Source of the DNA: Ruminococcus sp. UBA4385
Lineage (GTDB): Bacteria > Bacillota_A > Clostridia > Oscillospirales > Ruminococcaceae
Assembly (NCBI GenBank): GCA_002391065.1
Contig: DGRP01000164.1
Location: 1-31,737, forward strand
Reading direction: 5' to 3'
Length of the DNA stretch: 31,737 nt
The translations under genes and the position numbers were made by a program. This document shows positions 8,288 to 18,263 of the stretch, piece after piece; the first letter of the stretch is position 1; every line of letters starts with the position of its first letter. A model generated the notes under the pieces. The model had not been told where the DNA came from and ran no database searches. It saw only the letters and a list, made by a program, of their open reading frames with translations.

Positions 8288-8914
8288 TTACAACTCCTTT
8301 TTCTCAGGGCAGAAGTAATTACCCTGCAATTTTTCGTAAAGGTTTGTTTTTATGGTTTCCTGCTGAGAGCTGTCCATAAGCCTTTTCGCAAGAACATAAA
8401 GTGCTTCTTTTTTAACTATGAGGATAAACATCTCATCAGTTTCTATCACACTGACATCTGTTTCGTCAAACTTAACTGTCAGCGGTTTTATAGGCTCGGC
8501 ATCTTCTTCGGGCTCGTCTGCCGTTTCTATAGTCTCTATCCTGAAGCTGTCATCATAGAGCGTGAAGCGATACTTATCGTCCTCAAGCACTTTAAGAGCC
8601 TTTACAAGGTACTTTCTTATCCTCACCGTATTGTACCAGGTCAGAGCTATCATAAACAGGCAGATAAACCCAAGCACATAGTTAAGGTAGCCGTTCGGAT
8701 AGCGGAAAATTGATATAATGAATATCACCGCAACTATCCCGAAGGCGATCGTTACCTTGATATTGTGAGGATAGACATACTTTTTCTGAAACTGCAGAAA
8801 TGCTCTGTCCTCCTCCTCGTTTTTTACGTCATAGTCAAGAGTGATTATCGGCTCCTTTTCGGGAGCAGTCTCCTCCTCAGTGATTTCATTGACGATATTT
8901 TCATTCTCTTCCAA
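8288..8914 (-). CDS. Small two-helix membrane protein between gyrB and gyrA
   Basis: I do not recognise a specific name for this 208-residue protein. It has an acidic N-terminus (Glu-rich, 1-38), two membrane helices (about 52-71 and 77-95), and a cytoplasmic C-terminal domain (100-208) made of alternating strands with a final helix; the plan resembles YcxB-like proteins, which I regard as likely but unproven. The start is TTG at 8914, with AGGAG 6 nt upstream; no ATG fits. It is 14 nt after the gyrB stop and 3 nt before the gyrA start, so the three are almost certainly co-translated from one mRNA. Nothing in the sequence links it directly to topology control. Confidence 0.75.
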   Translation of the reverse strand: MEENENIVNEITEEETAPEKEPIITLDYDVKNEEEDRAFLQFQKKYVYPHNIKVTIAFGIVAVIFIISIFRYPNGYLNYVLGFICLFMIALTWYNTVRIRKYLVKALKVLEDDKYRFTLYDDSFRIETIETADEPEEDAEPIKPLTVKFDETDVSVIETDEMFILIVKKEALYVLAKRLMDSSQQETIKTNLYEKLQGNYFCPEKKEL

Positions 8915-8928
8915 GTGAAACTCCTAAC

Positions 8929-11215
<2,287 letters not shown>

Positions 11216-11216
<1 letters not shown>

Positions 11217-12343
11217 TATTTCTTCTCCTCTCTTATTCTTCCGTTTTCAACTATGAATAGCTTTCCGCTGTTCAGCTCAAACGGGAAGTTCCTGTCACAG
11301 CAGGTTATAAACACCTGCATATCATGTATTTTTGAAACTACAAAGCTTTGTCTTGAAGGGTCAAGCTCCGAGAGCACATCATCAAGCAATATGCATGGGC
11401 TGTCATCTATCTCCTCAGAGAGGATATATGCCTGAGCAAGCTTCATTACCAGTGCTATTGAACGGTGCTGTCCCTGAGATGCAAAATCTCTCACAAAAAG
11501 CCCGTTTATCTTACCGCCGAGATCATCTCTGTGGATTCCCCTCTGGGTAAATCCCATGCGGATATCATCTTCCAGATTATCCTGCAAAACTCTGTAGTAT
11601 TCTTCATACAGCTCACCGTTATAGTCTGTCCTTCCGTCAAGGTTACTGTAAACAGTTGAGCTGTAGAAAAGCTCAAGCCTTTCATTGCCGTCTGAAATCT
11701 CATTATAAAGTCTTGACGCAAAAATATTAAGTTTTTTCGTATAGTTATATCTAAGCACGGATATATAAGCTCCGAGCTTAGCAAGCTGTATATCCCATAT
11801 ATCAAGCTCAGCCCTGTCAGACCTGCCATAGGCTATATTTTTAAGAAGAGTATTTCTCTGATCTATTATAGTCTCATACTTATCTATCAGCGGACTGTAT
11901 GAATTTTTTATCTGTGCTACAGATAAGTCAAGAAAGCGCCTTCTATTATCGGGAGAGCCCTTTGAAAGCTCCAGATCCTCGGGAGTAAACACCACACAGT
12001 TAAGGCTTCCGAACAGCTTTGACGGAGCTTTAAGCTTCACACCGTTGAGTGTTACATTCTTCTCTTTGAGATTACTCTTCATCATAGCGTAGTGAATATC
12101 CTGCTGTCTTACACTGTCCTGAAAGCTTACATCTATGAACATCATATCACAGTCAATACCTATCATGCGTTTATCTTTAGTACTCCTGAAAGACCTTACA
12201 CCGCTGCAGAGCCATAAAGCCTCTATCAGATTTGTCTTTCCCTGAGCATTTTTTCCGCAGAGGATATTCAGCTTCTTATCAGTCTCTATATCGACCTGCT
12301 TCAGATTTTTAAAGCCGTCGGTCTTTATATGAGTTATAAACAT
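11216..12343 (-). CDS. recF: DNA replication and repair protein RecF
   Basis: RecF is an SMC-like ATPase that helps RecO and RecR load RecA at single-strand gaps. The 375-residue protein starts with the family pattern (ITHIKTDGFKNLKQVDIE), has Walker A GKNAQGKT at 30-37 and the C-terminal Walker B/D-loop CILLDDVLSELDPSR. Both ends overlap neighbours by a TAATG: its start overlaps the stop of the S4 protein gene and its stop overlaps the remB start. The dnaN-S4-recF-remB set is therefore one coupled operon. Confidence 0.95.
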
Positions 12344-12567
12344 TACTTAACAACTATCTCCGACTTTATCTCGTCGATCTGAACTCTGTCACCCGGTCTT
12401 ATTTTCTTACCCCTCATAGTGCAGAGCTCACCGTTTACTTTTATTCTCTCCTCAGCGATTATCTCCTTGGCTATACCGCCCGTTTCGCAGAGACCTGCAT
12501 ATTTCAGCAGAGAATCAAGCTTTATAAATTCGGTCTTTATAGTGACCTCAACTTTTTTATAATCCAT
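12343..12567 (-). CDS. S4-domain RNA-binding protein, YaaA/RlbA type
   Basis: A 74-residue protein that is essentially one S4 domain: [33 protein letters not shown] and [11 protein letters not shown]. It holds the place of yaaA (rlbA) between dnaN and recF in B. subtilis, where a ribosome-related role is proposed. It begins 3 nt after the dnaN stop and its stop overlaps the recF start (TAATG). Confidence 0.9.
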   Translation of the reverse strand: MDYKKVEVTIKTEFIKLDSLLKYAGLCETGGIAKEIIAEERIKVNGELCTMRGKKIRPGDRVQIDEIKSEIVVK

Positions 12568-12570
12568 AGC

Positions 12571-13677
12571 TTATTCCTTTGGCAGTCTTACAGGCAGTAC
12601 AAGGAAGGTATAGCTCTCGCCTTCAACAGGAATTATCTTCATCGGGAGCAGGCTTCCGCCCATCTGAAGCTTAACCTTATCCTCCTTGATAACCTTCAGC
12701 GGATCGAGCAGATACTGGCACTTGAAACCTATCTCTATCTTCTCACCCGAGAGGTCAACCTCCATTTCGTCGCTGTGCTTACCAACTGCTGTAGAGCAGT
12801 TAATTCTGAGCATATTATCCTCAAAATAGCATCTTATCGGCGAAGGGGTTCTCTCATTTATAAGTATCATTGACCTTTCAAGAATATTTATAAGCTCTTT
12901 TCTGTCAACGATGACTTCTGTATTATGAGTTTTCGGAAGTGATGACTTATACGGATGGAAGTCACCCTCTAAAAGCCTTGAATAAACCATATAGCCGTTT
13001 ATCTCAAATATAATATGCTTTTTCGACAGATAGATGCTTACAGTATCATCTTCATTATCATCAAGAATAGAAACTATATCATTAAGCGTCTTTGACGGTA
13101 CTACGAACTTAATATTTTCGGTGCTCTTCACAGCCTCATATCTGATAGCGAGCCTGTAGCCGTCTATAGCAACAAGATCAAGCACACCGTTTTCAATGTT
13201 GAAAAGCTCTCCCTTGAGTATAGGCTTAATATCTGTCTTAGCGACTGCAAACCTTGTCTGAATAATCATATCTTTCAGAACAGGCTGCGAGATAACAAGT
13301 GCGGTTTCATCATCTTTAGCAGGAAGCTCGGGAAAGTCACTTGCAGAGGTTCCGAAAATAGATGTATGAGCCTTACCGCTTGAAATATTGATCTGTAAGT
13401 TATCGAGCACCTCAATAAAGATATCGTCCTCTTCCATTCTTCTTACAATATCAAGAAGCAGCTTTGCATTTGCAACAAAAAGTCCCTTATCCTCACTTCT
13501 GACAGCAATACTGGTTCTGATACCGAGCTCCAGATCATAGCCTGTAAGCTCCAGCACCGAATCCTCAAGCTTAAACCTGATACCCTCAAGAGAAGGTATA
13601 TTCGTTCTGTCCGAAACTGCCTTTGAAACATTTGTAATAGCTTCAATAATCGAATTCTTTAAGCATATAAACTTCAT
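12571..13677 (-). CDS. dnaN: DNA polymerase III beta sliding clamp
   Basis: The beta clamp encircles DNA and tethers DNA polymerase III and other partners. The 368-residue length matches the family and the usual three-domain arrangement: an N-terminal VSKAVSDRTNIPSLEGIRF segment, GYDLELGIR, a middle domain with AIDGYRLAIRYE, and the C-terminal FLVLPVRLPKE, close to the family's hydrophobic cleft end. The RBS is weak (accggtg). It is the first gene of the dnaN-S4-recF-remB set, next to the origin. Confidence 0.96.
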   Translation of the reverse strand: MKFICLKNSIIEAITNVSKAVSDRTNIPSLEGIRFKLEDSVLELTGYDLELGIRTSIAVRSEDKGLFVANAKLLLDIVRRMEEDDIFIEVLDNLQINISSGKAHTSIFGTSASDFPELPAKDDETALVISQPVLKDMIIQTRFAVAKTDIKPILKGELFNIENGVLDLVAIDGYRLAIRYEAVKSTENIKFVVPSKTLNDIVSILDDNEDDTVSIYLSKKHIIFEINGYMVYSRLLEGDFHPYKSSLPKTHNTEVIVDRKELINILERSMILINERTPSPIRCYFEDNMLRINCSTAVGKHSDEMEVDLSGEKIEIGFKCQYLLDPLKVIKEDKVKLQMGGSLLPMKIIPVEGESYTFLVLPVRLPKE

Positions 13678-14143
13678 AATAACACCGGTCTTTCTATAAC
13701 AAACTCAAAATTAAACTCAAATAAACAACATCATATTTAAACATCGGGAAAAGTTAATAATTAACCATCACCCGAATTTTTTTCTCTTATGAATAACAAT
13801 AATATCTATTTATTATTAGTATTATTAGTAGGGTATGTTGAATCTGTTAAAAACTGTTTCAAAGCCCCTGTTATGCGTGATTTTTTTTTAAGCTGTTTTT
13901 CAACATTTTTTCAAAAGCATTTCAAAAACTTTTTCAGGTGTTGAATGTTTGAAAACTTCTTGGTTGATTGTTGAGAAAATCACAGAAATTTGTTGAAAGA
14001 GAAATTTTCATGGAAATTCTTTTAACAAAACCTTTGAAAGTTTTTCCGCTTTTATTCACAAAAGTCTGTCAAACTTATGCTTTCCGTGGTCTTGGCGATC
14101 TGAAAAAGTTGAAAAGTCTGTTGAAAATGTTGAAAAAGTCCAA
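13678..14143. other. oriC: Chromosomal replication origin region, dnaA-dnaN intergenic
   Basis: This 466-bp AT-rich gap lies at the usual Firmicutes oriC site. It has one perfect DnaA box TTATTCACA (14052-14060), and six exact TGTTGAA/TTCAACA motifs (starts 13836, 13899, 13939, 13991, 14119, 14128), with near copies at 13969 and 14107. Three of these are TTTTCAACA, one base from the box form TTTTCCACA. A trinucleotide-periodic tract (TTA/GTA x7) runs from 13810 to 13830, ends in GGG and then meets the first motif; it resembles a DnaA-trio unwinding region. No ORF is credible here. Confidence 0.85.
13730..13765 (-). promoter_or_regulatory. Candidate dnaN promoter overlapped by a palindrome
   Basis: Read on the - strand, TTAACT (13757-13752) and TATGAT (13735-13730) are 16 bp apart, about 50 bp upstream of dnaN. 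The 13-bp palindrome gttaat-a-attaac (13753-13765) covers the -35, inside a wider cggg/cccg pair (13745-13748/13771-13774). This could be an operator or part of the origin structure. Confidence 0.35.
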
Positions 14144-15505
14144 TCAATTGTCCTTCAGATTTTTGATGATGTCATCAACAGTTTCCTTAAACTGCTTATT
14201 AGTCTCAAAGCTGTCGGCTATGTCCTGATAATGGATAGTCATAGTCGAATGGTTCTTATCAAGGATATTTCCGATCTGAACAAAGGTAAACCCTTTCAGT
14301 TCTTTAAGTATGTATATGGAAACCTTTCTTGCAAGTGATATATTAGCCTTTCTGCTCTTTGATTTGATCTCATCGGCAGTAACATCAAATGCAAGTGCGA
14401 CCTCTTCAAGTACTCTGTCAACAGTTATTTCAGCAGGGTGATTTTCAATTATGATTTCTTTAATAACCCTCTGCGCCATAGAAATGGACGGAGTCTCATT
14501 AGTATAGTTTGTAAGAGCCCATATCTTATTGACTGTGCCTTCAAGCTGACGGATATTAGTTTTTATCTTCTCGGCTATTATTCTTACCACACTGTCTGAG
14601 AGCACAAGGTCAAGAGCCTCGGCTTTTTTCCTGATAATAGCCATTCTGGTTTCAAAATCGGGGGCTGTGACATCTACCTGAACTCCGTTTGAAAACCTTG
14701 TCAGTATCCTGTCCTGAAGCTTTGATATTTTTGACGGTGCAATATCCGAGGTCAGAACTATCTGCTTTCCTGCATTGTAAAGATCGTTGAAGGTATGGAA
14801 AAACTCCTCCTGCATACGCTCCTTGCCGGCAATAGTCTGAATATCATCTACCATAAGGTAGTCTGCATTTCTGTATTTGTCATGGAACTTTATTGTATTC
14901 TTGAATTCCAGAGCCTTTACCAGCTCATTGATAAAAGATTCGCCCGTAGTATAAATTACTTTGAGCTCAGGGTGATTTTTCTTTACCTCATGCTCAATAG
15001 CCTTCATAAGATGAGTTTTTCCAAGTCCCGAATCTCCGTAAATAATAAGAGGATTAAAAATCTTATTGGTATCGGTCTGCTCAGTTTCATCATATTTCTG
15101 AGCGACAGCTATAGCAAAGGCATAAGCAAGATCATTAGATTTGCCCTTTATGAAATTGTCAAATGTAAGATTATTCTGTGCATCTTCGGAGAAGTCAGCA
15201 GTCTTGACCTCGATCTGTGAGACGTCCTTCTCAATTTCGTTTTTCTCATTTTTAGGCTTTATCAGAAGCTTTACCTCGACCTCAAAGCCCAGAACATTTT
15301 TGAAAGCCTCTCTGAGCACATCTCCGTATGCAGTCATTGTAGTTTTCATTGTAAAATCCGAATCTGTCAGCAGATATGCGGTATTATTCTCAAGCTTATA
15401 CGGCTCAAGTACCTTTATCCATTTATCATATCCCGGCTCACTGACACTGCTGTCATTCCTGCAGTATTTGAGAACCTCGCTGAACACTTCGCTGAACGAA
15501 TCCAT
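14144..15505 (-). CDS. dnaA: Chromosomal replication initiator DnaA
   Basis: DnaA binds boxes in oriC, forms an ATP-dependent filament and opens the origin. The 453-residue protein has an N-terminal domain (1-85), a linker, an AAA+ domain with Walker A GDSGLGKT (157-164) and Walker B LMVDD (217-221), and DNA-binding domain IV (about 360-453). In domain IV, the arginine equal to E. coli Arg399 is kept (in LARKVSIYI), but the recognition motif reads DKNHSTMTIHY (416-426): Asp433 of E. coli is Asn418 and the segment after it has one extra residue. GGAGGG 8 nt before the ATG decides the start. Confidence 0.97.
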   Translation of the reverse strand: MDSFSEVFSEVLKYCRNDSSVSEPGYDKWIKVLEPYKLENNTAYLLTDSDFTMKTTMTAYGDVLREAFKNVLGFEVEVKLLIKPKNEKNEIEKDVSQIEVKTADFSEDAQNNLTFDNFIKGKSNDLAYAFAIAVAQKYDETEQTDTNKIFNPLIIYGDSGLGKTHLMKAIEHEVKKNHPELKVIYTTGESFINELVKALEFKNTIKFHDKYRNADYLMVDDIQTIAGKERMQEEFFHTFNDLYNAGKQIVLTSDIAPSKISKLQDRILTRFSNGVQVDVTAPDFETRMAIIRKKAEALDLVLSDSVVRIIAEKIKTNIRQLEGTVNKIWALTNYTNETPSISMAQRVIKEIIIENHPAEITVDRVLEEVALAFDVTADEIKSKSRKANISLARKVSIYILKELKGFTFVQIGNILDKNHSTMTIHYQDIADSFETNKQFKETVDDIIKNLKDN

Positions 15506-15568
15506 TAAAAAATACCCTCCATTAAAAACTCTTTATAGTAAAAATTTATCAATAGCAAATTCTATATA

Positions 15569-15597
15569 ATTATACCACAAATCCAAAATTATTTCAA
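15569..15597 (-). promoter_or_regulatory. Sigma-A promoter of dnaA
   Basis: On the - strand TTGAAA (15597-15592) and perfect TATAAT (15574-15569) are 17 bp apart, 64 bp upstream of the dnaA ATG. Confidence 0.8.
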
Positions 15598-15809
15598 GTG
15601 TTTATACCTTTATATGAAAGAAAAATCTCATTTTTTATATAGAAAAAAACAGCACAAAAAAATGGATTTTTGTCAATATGTATGATTTTTGTTTACTTAA
15701 AAAACTATATCTTGTATGAGACAAAAACAGAAGCTCATATCGGGGCTAATTTCGGCAAAATAACGGAGAAATATTCTTAAAATAAAATATAAAAAAATTG
15801 TGAACAGTC

Positions 15810-15839
15810 TTGACAAATGTACCCGAAATGAGCTATAAT
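15810..15839 (+). promoter_or_regulatory. Sigma-A promoter of rpmH
   Basis: Perfect TTGACA (15810-15815) and perfect TATAAT (15834-15839) with an 18-bp spacer, about 105 bp before the rpmH start. Two perfect hexamers fit a highly expressed ribosomal protein gene. Confidence 0.85.
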
Positions 15840-15944
15840 AATAAACTGTAATGGCTTGTAAAGAGCTTGGAAGCATACCGCATATTTGAGAGTAACAGTT
15901 AAGCGGTAATAAAATGAGGATGACGGTAAGGAGGATAAAGACAA

Positions 15945-16079
15945 ATGAAAAGAACATATCAGCCTAAGAAGCTTCAGAGGAAGAAGGTTCATGGTTTCAT
16001 GAAGAGAATGGCTACTGCTAACGGCAGAAAGGTTCTCGCTCGCAGAAGAGCAAAGGGCAGAGCAAGACTCAGCTACTAA
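15945..16079 (+). CDS. rpmH: 50S ribosomal protein L34
   Basis: A 44-residue, very basic protein with the invariant L34 pattern: [18 protein letters not shown] at the start and [18 protein letters not shown] at the end. L34 sits in the large ribosomal subunit. AAGGAGG lies about 10 nt before the ATG. It heads the rpmH-rnpA-yidD-yidC-khpB order, conserved next to dnaA in most bacteria, but a hairpin with a T-run directly downstream suggests most transcripts end before rnpA. Confidence 0.98.
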   Translation: MKRTYQPKKLQRKKVHGFMKRMATANGRKVLARRRAKGRARLSY

Positions 16080-16087
16080 GATCATAT

Positions 16088-16139
16088 AGACCTGTATACC
16101 ACTCAGAAATGAATGGTATAGGGTCTTTATCTTTTTTTT
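16088..16139 (+). terminator. Terminator or attenuator between rpmH and rnpA
   Basis: An imperfect stem joins agacctgtatacca (16088-16101) and tggtatagggtct (16114-16126), followed by TTTATCTTTTTTTT. It would lower rnpA expression relative to rpmH. Confidence 0.75.
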
Positions 16140-16180
16140 GGGAAAATTTCAGGCAATAGCTTATAGGTAATAGGTGTATT

Positions 16181-16537
16181 ATGCTGTTTACTTCTGTAAT
16201 GAAGGATAATAAGAGGTTTCTCAGGTGCTTTCGCAAGGGAAGATACTGTGCGGATAAGTTTATAGTTTGCTATTATTTTCCGAATGAGAGTTCAGAAAAC
16301 GAGCTGGGACTGTCTGTTTCAAAGAAAATAGGCAATGCAGTTGCCAGAAACAGATTCAAGAGGATATGCAGGGCTGCTTACAGACTTAAAGAGAAGTCTG
16401 TGCCGATAGGTTATGATTTAGTTTTTGTGGCAAGGCAGGGAGTTCAGGAGAAGAGCTCTGCCGATATTGAAGAGTTTATAGAGAAAAAGCTTGTTGCGAG
16501 TATGAACAGGAGCTTTAATAAAAAGAATAAAAAATGA
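16181..16537 (+). CDS. rnpA: Ribonuclease P protein component
   Basis: RnpA is the protein subunit of RNase P and helps the RNA subunit cut tRNA 5' leaders. The 118-residue protein has the family patterns FRKGRYCADKFIVCY, LGLSVSKKIGNAVARNR and the RNR motif followed by FKRICRAAYR. The ATG at 16181 has AGGTG about 5 nt upstream; the second ATG at 16199 has no RBS. It overlaps the yidD start by 4 nt (ATGA). The RNase P RNA gene is not in this window. Confidence 0.95.
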   Translation: MLFTSVMKDNKRFLRCFRKGRYCADKFIVCYYFPNESSENELGLSVSKKIGNAVARNRFKRICRAAYRLKEKSVPIGYDLVFVARQGVQEKSSADIEEFIEKKLVASMNRSFNKKNKK

Positions 16538-16803
16538 GTATTTTATCAAAGCCTGCGATCCTGCTGATAAGAGCTTATCAGAAGTATATAAGCCCTCTTA
16601 CACCGCCAAGGTGCAAGTATTACCCGACCTGTTCAAGCTATGCGATAGAGGCATATAAGCAGCACGGGCTTATAATGGGCACTGTGCTGACCTCGTGGAG
16701 ACTTATGAGATGCAATCCGTGGTCTCTCGGGGGAGTTGACTATGTGCCCGAAAAGGTAAGGATAGATTATTTCAGGATAAAGAGAAATAATAAAAAGATG
16801 TAA
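16534..16803 (+). CDS. yidD: Membrane protein insertion efficiency factor YidD
   Basis: An 89-residue protein with the family core: LLIRAYQKYISPLTPPRCKY, YPTCSSYAIEAYKQHG and RLMRCNPWSLGGVDYVP. YidD is a small membrane-associated protein that supports insertion by YidC. Its ATG overlaps the rnpA stop by 4 nt and yidC follows after 22 nt, the standard arrangement. Confidence 0.95.
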   Translation: MSILSKPAILLIRAYQKYISPLTPPRCKYYPTCSSYAIEAYKQHGLIMGTVLTSWRLMRCNPWSLGGVDYVPEKVRIDYFRIKRNNKKM

Positions 16804-16825
16804 GGAAAGTGTCTGGAGGAAGGAA

Positions 16826-18220
16826 ATGGGATTTATAGCTACCCCTTTGGGATGGATAATGAAGGGCTGCTATTTTGTTGTTAAAAACTACGGAATAGCA
16901 CTGCTTCTTTTTACTATATTGACAAGACTTATTACATTGCCGCTGCAGATCAAGCAGCAGAAGAGCACAGCCAGAATGGCTATGCTGCGTCCTGAGCTTG
17001 AAAAGCTCAAGAAAAAATACGGAAAAAATCAGCAGAAGCTTCAGGAAGAGCAGATGAACCTTTATGCCAAGGCAGGAGTAAACCCTATGGCAAGCTGTCT
17101 GCCGATGATAATCATGATGGTTATACTGTTTGCTCTTATCCCTGTAATTTACGGTCCTCTGACCTATGTGTCAAACCTGAATAAGGAAGATGTTGAGGAC
17201 AATAACCTGATGATTCAGGGTATTTATTACTATGCTGAAGAGGTAAGCGATAACAAGACATATAATACATTTGATAAGCTTCTCACCAAGTATGAGGATG
17301 AGTATAAGGAAGAAAATACCGGTGCATCTGATGAGGATGCCGAGAAGTATGCTTATGAAACACTGGAAAAGAATTTCAGAAGCAAGAAAAATTATCCCGA
17401 TGCCGCAAAGGCTAAGGTAAATGATAATGATAACGTTGAGAATGTTATTGCTGCTATAAAGCTTCACCGCAAGGATAACCTTGAAAAATTTATCCTTAAT
17501 GAGAGCTACTTCTCTGAAAATGTCATAAAGTCAAGACCTGAGCTTATGACCTTTGTGTTCATTAAGGAAGAGGACGGAAAGTTTGCAGATGTTCTTGATG
17601 TAGTTAATTCGGATATCAGAGATTTTGCTAAGGACTTCAACTATGATCTGTTCGGAGTATCACTCGGAACTATACCTTCATGGAAGAGCCTTACCTGCAT
17701 TATTCCTATACTCTGTTTTGTGCTGCAGCTTCTCGTAACAGTGGTATCACAGATCTTCTCAAAGAAAAATAACCCCGATATGGCTAATATGGGCGGCGGA
17801 ATGAAGGCTATGCTCTATATCATGCCTTTATTCTCACTGTGGATCGGCTTCAGCTATCCTATGGGACTGGGTCTTTACTGGTGCTATTCGTCACTGTTTG
17901 CTCTGGGACAGACTATCTTCCTTAATAAGATATACACTCCTGAGCACGTTGCAGAGCTTGTTCAGAAGGATATTGCAAAGCAGAAGAGAAGCGGCAAGCC
18001 AACTCTTATGGAGAGAATGGCTGAGGCTCAGATGATTAAAGAGGGCAAAGACCCGAATGAGATCAGAAAAGCTTTAGCTGCCGATGATGAAGATTATGAA
18101 GAGCCTAAGAAGCTTTCAAAGCAGGAGCTCAGAGATGAGCAGAGAAGAAAGCTCAATGAAGCAAGAAGAAGAATGGCCGAGAAATACGGCGATGAATATG
18201 ATGATTCGCAGGACGATTAA
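16826..18220 (+). CDS. yidC: YidC/Oxa1 family membrane insertase with long extracytoplasmic insertion
   Basis: YidC inserts proteins into the membrane, alone or with SecYEG. The 464-residue protein has the groove arginine R34 in the first helix (ILTRLITLPLQIKQQKS), a cytoplasmic coiled hairpin (50-82), a helix at about 91-113, later helices at 287-310 and 325-365, and a charged C-terminal tail (375-464). Gram-positive YidC proteins are usually near 260-290 residues; here about 145 acidic, mostly hydrophilic residues (about 118-265) sit between the second and third core helices, on the outer side of the membrane by family topology. No lipobox is present. GGAGGAAGG gives a strong RBS. Confidence 0.93.
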   Translation: MGFIATPLGWIMKGCYFVVKNYGIALLLFTILTRLITLPLQIKQQKSTARMAMLRPELEKLKKKYGKNQQKLQEEQMNLYAKAGVNPMASCLPMIIMMVILFALIPVIYGPLTYVSNLNKEDVEDNNLMIQGIYYYAEEVSDNKTYNTFDKLLTKYEDEYKEENTGASDEDAEKYAYETLEKNFRSKKNYPDAAKAKVNDNDNVENVIAAIKLHRKDNLEKFILNESYFSENVIKSRPELMTFVFIKEEDGKFADVLDVVNSDIRDFAKDFNYDLFGVSLGTIPSWKSLTCIIPILCFVLQLLVTVVSQIFSKKNNPDMANMGGGMKAMLYIMPLFSLWIGFSYPMGLGLYWCYSSLFALGQTIFLNKIYTPEHVAELVQKDIAKQKRSGKPTLMERMAEAQMIKEGKDPNEIRKALAADDEDYEEPKKLSKQELRDEQRRKLNEARRRMAEKYGDEYDDSQDD

Positions 18221-18263
18221 GCTCCTGCCTGAATACACAATATTGCGAGAGGAGAGTTAAAGC

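Larger units (their letters stand above)
15506..15944. other. AT-rich divergent gap between dnaA and rpmH
   Basis: This 439-bp gap holds the divergent promoters of dnaA (15569-15597, - strand) and rpmH (15810-15839, + strand) and long A/T runs. I see no TTCAACA motif and no clear DnaA box, so the dnaA-dnaN side is the better origin candidate. Small overlapping reading frames on the - strand here have no family features and are rejected. Confidence 0.6.

Noticed and set aside
15697..16085. Frames on the - strand between dnaA and rpmH
   Set aside because: They overlap the rpmH promoter and gene in antisense and have no RBS or family features.
16199..16537. Alternative rnpA start at the second ATG
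   Set aside because: No RBS precedes 16199, while AGGTG fits the ATG at 16181.
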